A DNA stretch of 64,000 bases from Mucilaginibacter sp. (GCA_030445275.1 JAUCSE010000050.1:19029-83028); one strand, 5' to 3'; positions 27,211 to 35,290 are shown, numbered from the stretch's first letter. The notes: generated from the sequence alone by a model not told the origin. Numbers and translations: made by a program.

Positions 27211-27657
27211 CTAACCATTAAACTGCCTGAGGTGGTGATCGGTATGTTTGTAAACTAAAACTCCAATTTGCTCTTTGGTTAGTTTTCCTAGAAAGGCGTG
27301 TACGATGCCGGGGTTTGATGAGTGTGGGTATTCTTCAAGTAAGCTGATCCATTTCTTTTTTTCGGATACTATGTTGCCAGCGGTTTCTTTTATTGTGAGT
27401 TCGGTGAGTGTGGGCATGCTGCGCTTTAAAGGGCTTTCGTCCTTTAAAAATTCCTTCAATGCCATTTTGCCAAACAAACGCCCTATAAATGATCGTTTAT
27501 ATTGGTGTTTGCCTAACATCATTTCTTCATACACCGTACAATGTTTCAGCATTTGGTAAATGTTCATTTTGCCCCATTGGGCTATATTATTTTCATTAAG
27601 CGAATTGATCCTGTCAATCAATATATCTCTTGTAGCTTTTTCAAATATGGTTTTCAT
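27211..27657 (-). CDS. DUF1569 protein (DinB superfamily), copy 1
   Basis: 148 residues. The DUF1569 pattern is clear: WGKMNIYQMLKHC near residue 28-40, RRLFGKMALK-like core and the HTDHHLRQFN C-terminus. The conserved His residues would form a DinB-like metal site. It is a close paralogue of the next gene (27692-28138), with the same length and the same MKTIFxKxTRD start, so the pair arose by tandem duplication. The function of the family is not established. Confidence 0.85.
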   Translation of the reverse strand: MKTIFEKATRDILIDRINSLNENNIAQWGKMNIYQMLKHCTVYEEMMLGKHQYKRSFIGRLFGKMALKEFLKDESPLKRSMPTLTELTIKETAGNIVSEKKKWISLLEEYPHSSNPGIVHAFLGKLTKEQIGVLVYKHTDHHLRQFNG

Positions 27658-27691
27658 GTTTTTAGGTTTATGATTGAAGTATTTAAATCAC

Positions 27692-28138
27692 TTATCTATT
27701 AAATTGCCTAAGGTGATGATCATTATGTTTATAGGCATGATATCCAAACTGTTCTTTTGTCATCCTTCCAAAAAAAGGATGTACAAAGTCGGGGTTTGAA
27801 AAATGAGCATGTTCCTCAATTAAGGCAATCCATTTTGCTCTTTCAGATGTAATGCCACCACTAGTTTCCCTTACTATAAGTTCCGGACTTGAGGGGGCAT
27901 TCCGCATCATGGGGGTATCGTCTTTTGAAACACTTTTCAAAGCCATTTTACCAAACAAACGACCGATGAACGATCGTTTACATATTATTTTACCTAATGC
28001 CATTTCTTCCCACAATCTGCAATGCTTCAGCATTTGATATATATTCATTTTGCCCCATTGAGCAGTGCTATTTTCATTAAGCGAATTAATCCTGCCGATC
28101 AATTCATCTCTTGTTGTTTTATCAAATATAGTTTTCAT
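27692..28138 (-). CDS. DUF1569 protein (DinB superfamily), copy 2
   Basis: 148 residues from the ATG at 28138, which aligns with the start of copy 1. An upstream in-frame start at 28183 would add 15 unconserved residues. It keeps WGKMNIYQMLKHC, KRSFIGRLFGKMALK and HNDHHLRQFN. It differs from copy 1 mainly in the middle (VSKDDTPMMRNAPSSPEL). It lies 34 bases upstream of copy 1 and is probably cotranscribed with it and with the DinB gene. Confidence 0.85.
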   Translation of the reverse strand: MKTIFDKTTRDELIGRINSLNENSTAQWGKMNIYQMLKHCRLWEEMALGKIICKRSFIGRLFGKMALKSVSKDDTPMMRNAPSSPELIVRETSGGITSERAKWIALIEEHAHFSNPDFVHPFFGRMTKEQFGYHAYKHNDHHLRQFNR

Positions 28139-28196
28139 GTTTTGATGATTTATATTGGTATAATCAGCTATCCATAATTGCAAACTACGGCAACCA

Positions 28197-28703
28197 TTAC
28201 CCCTCCAGCCACCCCCTGATATTCTTTAGCTGCCAGATATGCCTTTGTGTATGAAAAAGTATAAAATACAACCACTCCATGCGGGTTAGGGTGCCAAATT
28301 GCGGCAGGTCAAAGTCGGTATAGGTCAATGTCAGGTCCTTGGTTTTTGACAGCGTGATCATAGGGGTATAAGCGTTATCCAGCAAACCCGAAATAATATC
28401 TTTTTCATGCGGGCCATCAGATGGCCTTATGAAATCGGGAGCGATCATCTTGATATCAAAGTTTAGGAAAAGATCGCCCAAAGGGCCTATCTTTTCGGCC
28501 GGATCGCGTTTGGTATCCGTACCGGTACTGTTTAATATCTCTGCACCGCCTGATGAAAATTTTACAATATGCTCGGCCACCTGCCCGGCGGTCCAGCTAT
28601 CTTTAAAAGGCACGGTGTTAAATTGTTCCTGCGGAAAGTCGGAAACGGTTTGTAGTAGCATATGCCTGGTGCTTTCTAATGCAGCGCTAATATCTGTTGC
28701 CAT
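28197..28703 (-). CDS. DinB-family protein
   Basis: 168 residues in a four-helix-bundle layout. WTAGQVAEHIVKF gives the first His, and FHTQRHIWQLKNI near the C terminus gives the paired His residues of the DinB/YfiT metal site. Members include thiol transferases (bacillithiol, mycothiol) but most are unassigned. It heads the minus-strand group of three DinB-superfamily genes. Confidence 0.88.
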   Translation of the reverse strand: MATDISAALESTRHMLLQTVSDFPQEQFNTVPFKDSWTAGQVAEHIVKFSSGGAEILNSTGTDTKRDPAEKIGPLGDLFLNFDIKMIAPDFIRPSDGPHEKDIISGLLDNAYTPMITLSKTKDLTLTYTDFDLPQFGTLTRMEWLYFILFHTQRHIWQLKNIRGWLEG

Positions 28704-28913
28704 AATTGTTTTAAATTGATAAATAAAGATACAGGCTATATGGTTAGCAATAGTACCATGAACCCGACAAAAAGAGGGCTGTTTGCGACAATTCCCAGCA
28801 TCAGATAAAACTATATCATCAATAAAGGCAAAACAACATGTACCTATGCAACGTAGAAATACGGTATAAAAAATATGGGTATTTGTACGCTTAGCAGTTT
28901 TGTTGTAACTGCA

Positions 28914-28934
28914 TACATTTGTTTTATAAACTAA
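28914..28934 (+). promoter_or_regulatory. Possible -7 box and leader motif
   Basis: TACATTTG (28914-28921) fits TAnnTTTG. The TTATAAACTAA motif (28924-28934) follows just before the ATG at 28940. The leader would be very short and no properly spaced -33 TTTG was found, so this is tentative. Confidence 0.35.
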
Positions 28935-28939
28935 ACACC

Positions 28940-29419
28940 ATGAAAGAAATTCAAACTCAAAAATTTTACTGGCTGAAATACGAGGTAAGCGCTATCCAGG
29001 CATTAATTAATAATTTTCCGGATATTGATCGTTTTGTATTTTGTTATTTTTTCCCGAATTCGACTAGCGAAAGCAAACCGCTGCAACTAATAGCTTATGG
29101 ATACACGCCGCCGCCAACAAATGCGTATACCAGCTATTTTGACACTTTAGATGTTTATAACTACAATGCTTTGGAATTAAGCGGCCCCATCATCATGAGT
29201 AACAACATTATTTCTAAGGCCAATATATTGTTGTTAATTAATACTCCTGATCCTAACGGCGACAAGCCAGACTACCTGGTATTTATTCCAAATGTTACTG
29301 GGGGACATGTTTATTATGATATAAAACGATTTAAACGGACAGATACCGGCGATGTACAACTAGGCGATCCTGGTAGCATTAATACCGATCCTTCCCCGCC
29401 CGCTACTATTAATGGTTAA
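28940..29419 (+). CDS. Hypothetical protein
   Basis: 159 residues from the ATG at 28940 (a TTG 21 bases upstream is a poorer start). No signal peptide or membrane helix. It has an alternating strand pattern (RFVFCYFFPN, PLQLIAYGYTPPP) and a Pro/Asp-rich tail (DPGSINTDPSPPATING). It resembles no family that I recognise. It lies 18 bases before the membrane protein gene and may belong to the transcription unit that includes the histidine kinase. Confidence 0.7.
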   Translation: MKEIQTQKFYWLKYEVSAIQALINNFPDIDRFVFCYFFPNSTSESKPLQLIAYGYTPPPTNAYTSYFDTLDVYNYNALELSGPIIMSNNIISKANILLLINTPDPNGDKPDYLVFIPNVTGGHVYYDIKRFKRTDTGDVQLGDPGSINTDPSPPATING

Positions 29420-29437
29420 TTAACCTGACTTTCCAAC

Positions 29438-30103
29438 ATGTTTAAAGTATTTCAGTTCATTATTGATTGGTCAGAAGTTTGGGCTTTACTAATCCCTATA
29501 TTTATACTATTATACAAAAAGAAACAGCCGGCTGTAATGAAGCCGGTTGTTTTTTATGTTTGGATAGCCTTTGTTATTAATCTGGCTATAGACGTGATCT
29601 GGAAATTCAGAACTAGTTTACCCTCTGCTTATAACTCCAATAACTGGCTGTATAACCTGCATTCGGTAATCCGTTTCTTTTTATTCAGCGCATTTTTTAT
29701 CAGGTTGCACCAGTCTTTTTTGGTAACTGTAAAAAAGATCATCCCTTTTTGTTTTATCGCTTTTATACTGGTGAACTTTAGTTTTTATGAGCGCTTTTTT
29801 GATTATTGGAATTTAAGCAGTCGCCTGCTGTCTGTCGAAGCCATTTTGCTGTTGTTTTATACCCTACAATACTACCTGTTCAAAATTAATGATGATTTAG
29901 ATGCTAACATATTTAGTGCCGATTTTTGGATAGTTACCGGCCTGGGTATCTTTGTTACCATTAGTTTTTTTATTTTTCTTTTACACAACGAACTCACTTT
30001 ACGTCTGCAAAATTTTGCCATTATTTCGTGGAAAGTCCATAACATATCCTATATTGTTTTTAATCTGTTTATAGCCAAAGGCTTTTATGAATCAAGGGAG
30101 TGA
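29438..30103 (+). CDS. Multi-pass membrane protein, partner of histidine kinase
   Basis: 221 residues with about six to seven hydrophobic helices and no recognised domain. Its last 17 bases overlap the start of the histidine kinase gene, which has only one membrane helix of its own. This arrangement, seen in other Bacteroidota, suggests that it is a membrane sensing or scaffold partner of the kinase. That role is inferred from gene order only. Confidence 0.75.
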   Translation: MFKVFQFIIDWSEVWALLIPIFILLYKKKQPAVMKPVVFYVWIAFVINLAIDVIWKFRTSLPSAYNSNNWLYNLHSVIRFFLFSAFFIRLHQSFLVTVKKIIPFCFIAFILVNFSFYERFFDYWNLSSRLLSVEAILLLFYTLQYYLFKINDDLDANIFSADFWIVTGLGIFVTISFFIFLLHNELTLRLQNFAIISWKVHNISYIVFNLFIAKGFYESRE

Positions 30104-30884
30104 TGATATCCGGCTTTTGCTGGTGGTGGGCATTGCCGCCATGCTCATGCTTTTTATAAGCCTGCTGCTCATTTTTATATTTACGCAACGTAAAAAGCTA
30201 CAGTATCAGAATGAACTGCGAGCCCTGCATGATATTCAGAAAAACCAATTAATAGAAGCTGCAGTAAGGAGTGAGGAGATTGAGCGGCACCGCATTGCCG
30301 AAGAGCTGCATGACGAAGTGGGGGCTATATTGGCATCATCAAGCCTGCATTTTTACAGTATCAGAATTGAGGATTGTGATGAGGCAAGCCAGCGGTTGTA
30401 TCAAAAAGGGAAGGCTCTGCTTGACGAGGGCATTCATAAAGTACGGGGTATTTCGCATAGTTTACATTCCAGCATACTGCAGGAGTTTGGTTTAAACGAA
30501 GCCATTGAACATTTTTGCAGCAAAATAGGCCATGAAAGTATTGTTAAGGTAAATGTTGATCTTGACGGCAGCTACAATACCCAGGCAGTGCAAAATGATA
30601 TCAGTATTTATCGCATTATCCAGGAGTTTATTAATAACATCATTAAACATGGTAAGGCAAGTCAAATCCATATAAAGTCTGTTTATTTAAGTAAAGCGCT
30701 AATGTTTACTATTTCGCACAATGGCAATGGGCTTACGCAATCACAGTTTGAAGAGTTAAGGTTTAAAAAAGATGGACTGGGCTTAAAGAACATTCAAAAC
30801 AGGGTCATTTTGCTAAAAGCCAATCTTAAATTTACATATCATAAGAGCGGATATTCTATTGATATCTATGTTCCAATAGATTAG
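30087..30884 (+). CDS. NarL-type sensor histidine kinase
   Basis: 265 residues. One membrane helix (about 9-33) and a short coiled coil lead to the HisKA_3 dimerisation domain, with phospho-acceptor His75 in AEELHDEVGA. The HATPase domain (about 160-263) has the N box EFINNIIKHG and the G-box DGLGLKNIQNRV. There is no periplasmic sensor domain, so input likely comes from the overlapping membrane protein. The cognate response regulator is the next gene (31048), 163 bases away. Confidence 0.92.
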   Translation: MNQGSDDIRLLLVVGIAAMLMLFISLLLIFIFTQRKKLQYQNELRALHDIQKNQLIEAAVRSEEIERHRIAEELHDEVGAILASSSLHFYSIRIEDCDEASQRLYQKGKALLDEGIHKVRGISHSLHSSILQEFGLNEAIEHFCSKIGHESIVKVNVDLDGSYNTQAVQNDISIYRIIQEFINNIIKHGKASQIHIKSVYLSKALMFTISHNGNGLTQSQFEELRFKKDGLGLKNIQNRVILLKANLKFTYHKSGYSIDIYVPID

Positions 30885-31047
30885 GGGGATTAAGGCCTTT
30901 ATTTTTTGACAATCGTAATATAAAGAGTAAGAGGGGGCTTTTATTTATCATTATCATATTTTTGCTTTTTAAGCATCTTGTTCATTATTGATTATTATTT
31001 ATTTTCATAAAAGTTTAATTATTTTTATGCCCCCAACTTAAATAATA

Positions 31048-31698
31048 ATGCCAAAAATAAAAGTAGCCATAGCTGATGATTATGCCATATTCAGAGATGG
31101 ATTAAAAGTAGGACTTAACCGGGATAAAAACCTGGAAGTAATGCTTGAGGTATCGAATGGTGAAGAGTTATTGCAGGAGCTTGAAAAAGAAGAGCGTCCT
31201 GATGTTATTTTAATGGATTTGAAGATGCCGGTTATGGATGGTATGGAAGCTACCAGGCTGGTCAGAGCAAAGTATCCGGACATTAAAATATTGGTGGTAA
31301 CCATGTATGACGAGGCTAAGTTTATCATCCATTTAATGGAGAATGGCGCTAACGGATATCTGTTGAAAAATGCCGATCCGAAGGAGATCAGGAAGGCTAT
31401 TTATTCGGTTCATGAAGATGGGTACTACTTTAATGATATTGTAAATAAGGCTTTGTTAAAAAAGCTTGTTATAAAAGGCAATGTTAAACCATCATTTAAT
31501 CAGAACGTTGAATTTTCTGAACGCGAATTGGATGTCTTAAAAATGATCTGCAACGAAAAAACGGCTACCGAAATTGGCTCCGAACTTTTTTTAAGTCCCC
31601 GCTCTGTCGAGGGCATCAGGCAGCGCATCATTGAAAAAGTAGGTGTTCGTAATACAGCCGGCCTGGTAATGTTCGCCGTTAAAAATGGCGTGATATAA
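31048..31698 (+). CDS. NarL/LuxR-family response regulator
   Basis: 216 residues. Receiver domain 1-120 with the acidic pair Asp10/Asp11, phospho-acceptor Asp57 (VILMDLKMP) and the switch Lys in LLKNADP. LuxR-type HTH about 150-212 (FSERELDVLKMI, TATEIGSELFLSPRSVEGIRQRIIEKVG). It pairs with the kinase encoded upstream. The target genes are not evident, but the cluster at 32204 lies next downstream. Confidence 0.93.
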   Translation: MPKIKVAIADDYAIFRDGLKVGLNRDKNLEVMLEVSNGEELLQELEKEERPDVILMDLKMPVMDGMEATRLVRAKYPDIKILVVTMYDEAKFIIHLMENGANGYLLKNADPKEIRKAIYSVHEDGYYFNDIVNKALLKKLVIKGNVKPSFNQNVEFSERELDVLKMICNEKTATEIGSELFLSPRSVEGIRQRIIEKVGVRNTAGLVMFAVKNGVI

Positions 31699-32203
31699 TT
31701 ATAGCAATGCTTTTTGCGATTGAAATTATATCCCAGTAGATGGTAAAAAAAACGCAATGTCATTTCGACGCGGAACGAGGAGAAATCTTATACCTTGTTC
31801 CTGCTGCGTAAACTTTGATAAAGCATAAGATTTCTCACTGCGTTCGAAATGACATAAAGGTAGCATCGCTTCTAAGCAGTTATAACCATATTGATGACTT
31901 GTTTTTGCGATAAAATAGCTCGTTTTTAGCCTTTTATCCGTCCTCCGAAAAAATACCTTTACTCTTTATACTCTCCGTTTTACGCCTAATGCTGCGTAAA
32001 ATCAAGCCTGTTTTAACTTATTGAAATACAGGTAAATGTATTTTGTTCCTCAATGTTGCGTGGAAATACCTGATATGCCGAATGCGTATTTATACTGTGG
32101 TGAAACGCGCGCTTACTCCCGTACTTTATGTTGTGCAATGAAGCTTCAAAAAACAAGGCACACATCAACCAAATTATTTACATCTATTAAAAACAACAAG
32201 AAA
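31699..32203. other. Intergenic region before the small-protein cluster
   Basis: 505 bases with the family C palindrome at 31757-31855 and then an AT-rich stretch that probably holds the promoter of the small protein gene at 32204. A reading frame opening at 32036 runs into that gene in phase, but its first 56 codons look unlike a protein (Cys-rich, no recognisable start), so I do not call it. Confidence 0.5.
31757..31855. repeat. Dispersed palindrome, family C
   Basis: Arms contain ATGTCATTTCGA...GAACGAGGAGAAATCTTAT and its inverse ATAAGATTTCTC...TCGAAATGACAT. Further copies lie at 52161-52254 and 53382-53475, with a 34-base miniature at 58621-58654. Confidence 0.85.
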
Positions 32204-32512
32204 ATGGCAAAGTTAAGTTTAACCCAGGCAGAATTAGCTGCCCTTGACGCGCTGATCGCAGAATTAAAAAGCGACGGCAAATCAGTAGAAGCTGAAGCTG
32301 AAAATTCAGCAGCTTTTATTACAGCAATAGCAAAAGTAACTGTTCAGGTAGCAAAAGTAACCGTTAAAGCAACTCCGGTTGTTACACAGGTTGCCGTGGC
32401 TGCCGTTTTAGGTAAAACAGCAACTGACGAAACAGGCAAAGCGCTTGCAAGTCATGCAGCAGAGGGTTTATCATTAGATAAACTGATCGAGCTTCGCAAA
32501 AAGTTTAATTAA
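32204..32512 (+). CDS. Small Ala/Val/Lys-rich protein, candidate precursor
   Basis: 102 residues from the ATG at 32204. No Cys, Trp or Tyr, and only two Phe. Residues 4-34 form an acidic amphipathic stretch (five Glu at 10, 20, 29, 31 and 33). Residues 36-69 are a hydrophobic, regularly patterned Val/Ala/Lys/Thr segment without charge other than Lys. Residues 75-102 are a charged tail (LDKLIELRKKFN). It has no typical signal peptide. A strong terminator follows, then genes for an SdpA-like protein, an HTTM protein, a DCC protein and a lipase. The position suggests a peptide substrate of those proteins. I recognise no family. Confidence 0.65.
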   Translation: MAKLSLTQAELAALDALIAELKSDGKSVEAEAENSAAFITAIAKVTVQVAKVTVKATPVVTQVAVAAVLGKTATDETGKALASHAAEGLSLDKLIELRKKFN

Positions 32513-32520
32513 TAAGGGTA

Positions 32521-32550
32521 GGGGGGCCGCTTCGGTGGCTCTCCTTTTTT
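32521..32550 (+). terminator. Intrinsic terminator with UUCG loop after the small protein gene
   Basis: 10-bp stem GGGGGGCCGC / GTGGCTCTCC (G-T pairs tolerated) closed by a C(TTCG)G tetraloop and followed by six T. It begins 8 bases after the stop at 32512. Readthrough would be needed for the downstream genes if they lack their own promoter, giving high precursor and low processing-gene expression. Confidence 0.85.
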
Positions 32551-32568
32551 AACTAAATCTTTAAAATT

Positions 32569-33120
32569 ATGATCGCGAATTTAGACTCAGCTGTTATCTA
32601 TGAGTTTATAGTGATAGCTTTTTTGGCCAGTTGGTTCTTACTTACTGTACTGTGCCAGTTCAAGGATACAAAATTTTCTGAGTTTATCAGGTATAAGGTA
32701 GATCTGTTTGGTTTAATCCCTTTATGGACGTTTTTTGCACCCCATCCGGGTAAAAGAGATTATCACCTGCTTTACAGGGATAAGATAACTGAGCAAGCCT
32801 ATAGCGAGTGGCAGGAAATGGATATCACCGAGGAGCGCACCTTCTGGTCGTGGTTCTGGAATCCTGAGAAACGCGACAAAAAAATATTATCAGATGTGGT
32901 ACAAAGCCTGGTATCAAGTATACCCTATTATAAAGGCGAAAACGGCAATCTGAATCTGCTCATGTTCTCAATGCCTTACCTTATTGTATTACATGCGGTT
33001 AGTCAGTGTAAACAGCAATCGCAACATGCTTACCGGCAGTTTATGCTGGCCGAATCATCAGGCTATCATAAAGAAACAGAGCCGGCCTTAATCTTACTAT
33101 CAGTTTTTCACCAAATATAA
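32569..33120 (+). CDS. SdpA-like single-pass membrane protein (tentative)
   Basis: 183 residues. One membrane helix (about 10-29) and a soluble remainder. Residues 53-60 (WTFFAPHP) and 64-71 (DYHLLYRD) form a striking motif that recalls the W-x-FF-T/A-x-x-P motif of SdpA, which acts with SdpB in maturing the Bacillus SDP toxin peptide. Residues about 105-165 are helical. The next gene (7 bases on) encodes an HTTM/SdpB-type protein, which supports the comparison. The assignment rests on motif and context and is not firm. Confidence 0.6.
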   Translation: MIANLDSAVIYEFIVIAFLASWFLLTVLCQFKDTKFSEFIRYKVDLFGLIPLWTFFAPHPGKRDYHLLYRDKITEQAYSEWQEMDITEERTFWSWFWNPEKRDKKILSDVVQSLVSSIPYYKGENGNLNLLMFSMPYLIVLHAVSQCKQQSQHAYRQFMLAESSGYHKETEPALILLSVFHQI

Positions 33121-33127
33121 ATTAGCC

Positions 33128-33949
33128 ATGATCTCATTTATAGATACTACCCAGCTTATACTGATGATACTGAGTGTCGGGCTATTTATTTCGACGCTGG
33201 AGTACATCAAAAAGATCCAGATTTTTGCCCCCAATGGTTTGCTATCCTGGAATGTTATGCAACTAAAGTGGGATAAACAAGATCAGAAACCATTATTAAA
33301 ATCCTTTTTTAAGCTATTTAATGAATCGGGCCTGATTGTTCTTTTTGCAATAAGATGCCTGTTACTCGTCGGACTGTTATTTTTCCCGATACAGTCAGTA
33401 TCAGGCTGGATATTGGTTAGCCTGTTGGGTTTAAGTTTATTGATCAGCTCGCTTATTACCTATTACGGGAGTGATGGATCGGACCAGATGAATATGCTTA
33501 TTATTATTACGCTCGTTGTATGTCATCTTCCGGGTGTAGCCAGTACAAAATTAGCTGATTTAGGCTTATGGTTTATTGGTTTACAAGCCTGCCTTTCTTA
33601 TTGTGTGGCTGGTATTGCCAAATTAGTTTCGAGCGAATGGCGGGCATCAACAGCTGTTAAGGATGTGTTTTCGACCAAAACATACGGATCGCAAAAGGCC
33701 ACCATTTTTCTTCAAAAATATCCGGCAGCTAATGTGTTTTTATGCTGGAATGTAATGATCATGGAAACCCTGTTTCCGCTATGCCTGTTTTTACCGTGGA
33801 ACTATGCGGTAATATTCCTGATATGGGGTTTTACATTCCACTTCTTTACTGCCGTTATTATGGGCTTGAATTCTTTCTTCTGGGCATTTATGGCCACTTA
33901 TCCTGCATTATACTTTATAAATCATCAAATGCCATGGCACCTATTTTAA
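33128..33949 (+). CDS. HTTM-domain membrane protein (SdpB / vitamin-K carboxylase-like)
   Basis: 273 residues with six to eight membrane helices. The segment about 154-178 (SYCVAGIAKLVSSEWRASTAV) aligns by eye with the conserved region of HTTM proteins and of vitamin-K-dependent gamma-carboxylase, where the pattern is YFIAGVKKL. Lys165 falls at the position of the human enzyme's catalytic-base Lys218. YYGSDGSDQMNMLIIITL (112-129) is a second HTTM-like signature. SdpB of the Bacillus SDP system belongs to the same group. It overlaps the following DCC gene by 16 bases. Confidence 0.7.
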   Translation: MISFIDTTQLILMILSVGLFISTLEYIKKIQIFAPNGLLSWNVMQLKWDKQDQKPLLKSFFKLFNESGLIVLFAIRCLLLVGLLFFPIQSVSGWILVSLLGLSLLISSLITYYGSDGSDQMNMLIIITLVVCHLPGVASTKLADLGLWFIGLQACLSYCVAGIAKLVSSEWRASTAVKDVFSTKTYGSQKATIFLQKYPAANVFLCWNVMIMETLFPLCLFLPWNYAVIFLIWGFTFHFFTAVIMGLNSFFWAFMATYPALYFINHQMPWHLF

Positions 33950-34353
33950 CTACCAAGTTTGATATCATCCTTTTTGATGGTGTCTGTAATTTTTGCAACC
34001 GTTATATCAATTATGTTATAACACATGATAAAGCCAACAGGTTTGTTTTTGCGCCAGTGCAAAGCAACTCGGCCCATCATCTGGCTGCATTGTACCAGAT
34101 TGATCTTCAGCGCTTAAATAGTATTGTTGTTGTGCATGATGATAAGGTATATACACAGTCTAAAGCAGTGATCCATATTGTTAAAAACTTATATACCTGG
34201 TGGCTGCCGCTGGCTTATTTAGCCTATATAATACCTCCTTTTATCAGGGATTATATGTACACCGCCTTTGCCAATAAACGGTATGCGTTGTTCGGCCAGT
34301 CAGAAAGCTGCGTGGTACCAACAATACATATGAAAAGTAAATTTTTAAGCTGA
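33934..34353 (+). CDS. DCC-family (DUF393) thiol-disulfide oxidoreductase-like protein
   Basis: 139 residues from the ATG at 33934, which lies inside the end of the HTTM gene (overlap 16 bases). The DCC signature D-x-x-C-x-x-C is Asp15-Cys18-Cys21 (FDGVCNFCN). FVFAPVQSN and the helical C-terminal half with a FxQSESCVVPT motif also fit DUF393. A thioredoxin-like redox role is expected from the CxxC. A second family member lies at 61527. Genes for HTTM and DCC proteins are often adjacent or fused elsewhere. Confidence 0.85.
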   Translation: MAPILTTKFDIILFDGVCNFCNRYINYVITHDKANRFVFAPVQSNSAHHLAALYQIDLQRLNSIVVVHDDKVYTQSKAVIHIVKNLYTWWLPLAYLAYIIPPFIRDYMYTAFANKRYALFGQSESCVVPTIHMKSKFLS

Positions 34354-34393
34354 TCAATCTGGCGCCGGTCAGTATCATCAAACATTATCAATT

Positions 34394-35239
34394 ATGAAAA
34401 ATCAAAAATTCGGTATCGTACCATCTACTGCCTTAGATTACGGATACTTTGTAAAGTCGGCTATAGATGTTTATACGGCTTTACCTAATATAATAAGTCC
34501 AACACAAAATCAATATCCTGACTTTCCTGAGGGCTACCGCCTGCTTTTTAATATCCATATGACTGATTTTTTTGGACCTTTTAAGAAAACGGTTTATTAT
34601 GGATTTATAGCTATTGATCTGTCAAATCCATCAAGCATAGTAATTGCCATCCGCGGAACAATGGGCTTGAAAGAGTGGTGGGATGATTTGCACCTTTATT
34701 CAGTCCCCTGTCCGTTTGCACCAAATTCAGGCCGTGTGGTTGCCGGTTTTTTAGACCTCTACAACAGTCTTAAAGTTTCAGTTCCGGGAGCGCCTGATAA
34801 TGCAATTTCATTGAGCGAAACCGTATATCCAGGGCTTAAGAGTGTGTTTAACCTGGATAATTATACTCAAATAACACTGGCCGGACACAGCCTTGGCGCA
34901 AGTCTGGTAACCTTATACGGGCTACACTTGGCCGCTACCAGCAGTAAACGAGTTGTAAGCATTTATACCTATGCATCGCCATGCACCGGTGATCAGGATT
35001 TTATTAACTACTATAATACCATAATTTCAGAAAGTTACCGGATATATAATGAACCTGACTTAGTTCCTAAAGCTTTGTTGTGGCTGGGTTACGCCCAGGT
35101 ACCTGCGGCCTTTGAGGTAAACTCCCTGTTAGATCCCGGAATTATAAAATCCATCGGTTGTTTTCATGCCCTGAACACTTACTTATACCTGTTAGGAGCT
35201 CCAGCAAGTATCATAGGAGCTTGTGCAACCAGTTCATAA
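34394..35239 (+). CDS. Class 3 lipase-like alpha/beta hydrolase
   Basis: 281 residues. The nucleophile elbow GHSLGAS gives Ser166, Asp222 lies in IYNEPDLVP and His258 lies in CFHALNTYL, so the lipase class 3 triad is complete. IRGTMGLKEWWDDLH precedes it as the usual oxyanion and lid region. No signal peptide is seen, unlike typical secreted lipases. It lies 40 bases after the DCC gene and is followed by a terminator, so it is the last gene of the small-protein cluster. Confidence 0.88.
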   Translation: MKNQKFGIVPSTALDYGYFVKSAIDVYTALPNIISPTQNQYPDFPEGYRLLFNIHMTDFFGPFKKTVYYGFIAIDLSNPSSIVIAIRGTMGLKEWWDDLHLYSVPCPFAPNSGRVVAGFLDLYNSLKVSVPGAPDNAISLSETVYPGLKSVFNLDNYTQITLAGHSLGASLVTLYGLHLAATSSKRVVSIYTYASPCTGDQDFINYYNTIISESYRIYNEPDLVPKALLWLGYAQVPAAFEVNSLLDPGIIKSIGCFHALNTYLYLLGAPASIIGACATSS

Positions 35240-35290
35240 CACAGCCTAATTACCTAATACCTTTCATAGTGTGCATCTACCTAGAAAGCA

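Noticed and set aside
31757..31855. Repeated palindromes could be read as CRISPR repeats
   Set aside because: Copies are far apart, inverted rather than direct, with no regular spacers and no cas genes.
32036..32203. Upstream extension of the small-protein reading frame
   Set aside because: Starts with a non-ATG codon, is Cys-rich and unlike the rest, and an ATG with the expected small-protein start follows at 32204.
33742..33933. Longer start for the DCC protein
   Set aside because: It would lie wholly inside the HTTM gene in another frame. The DCC domain begins just after the ATG at 33934.
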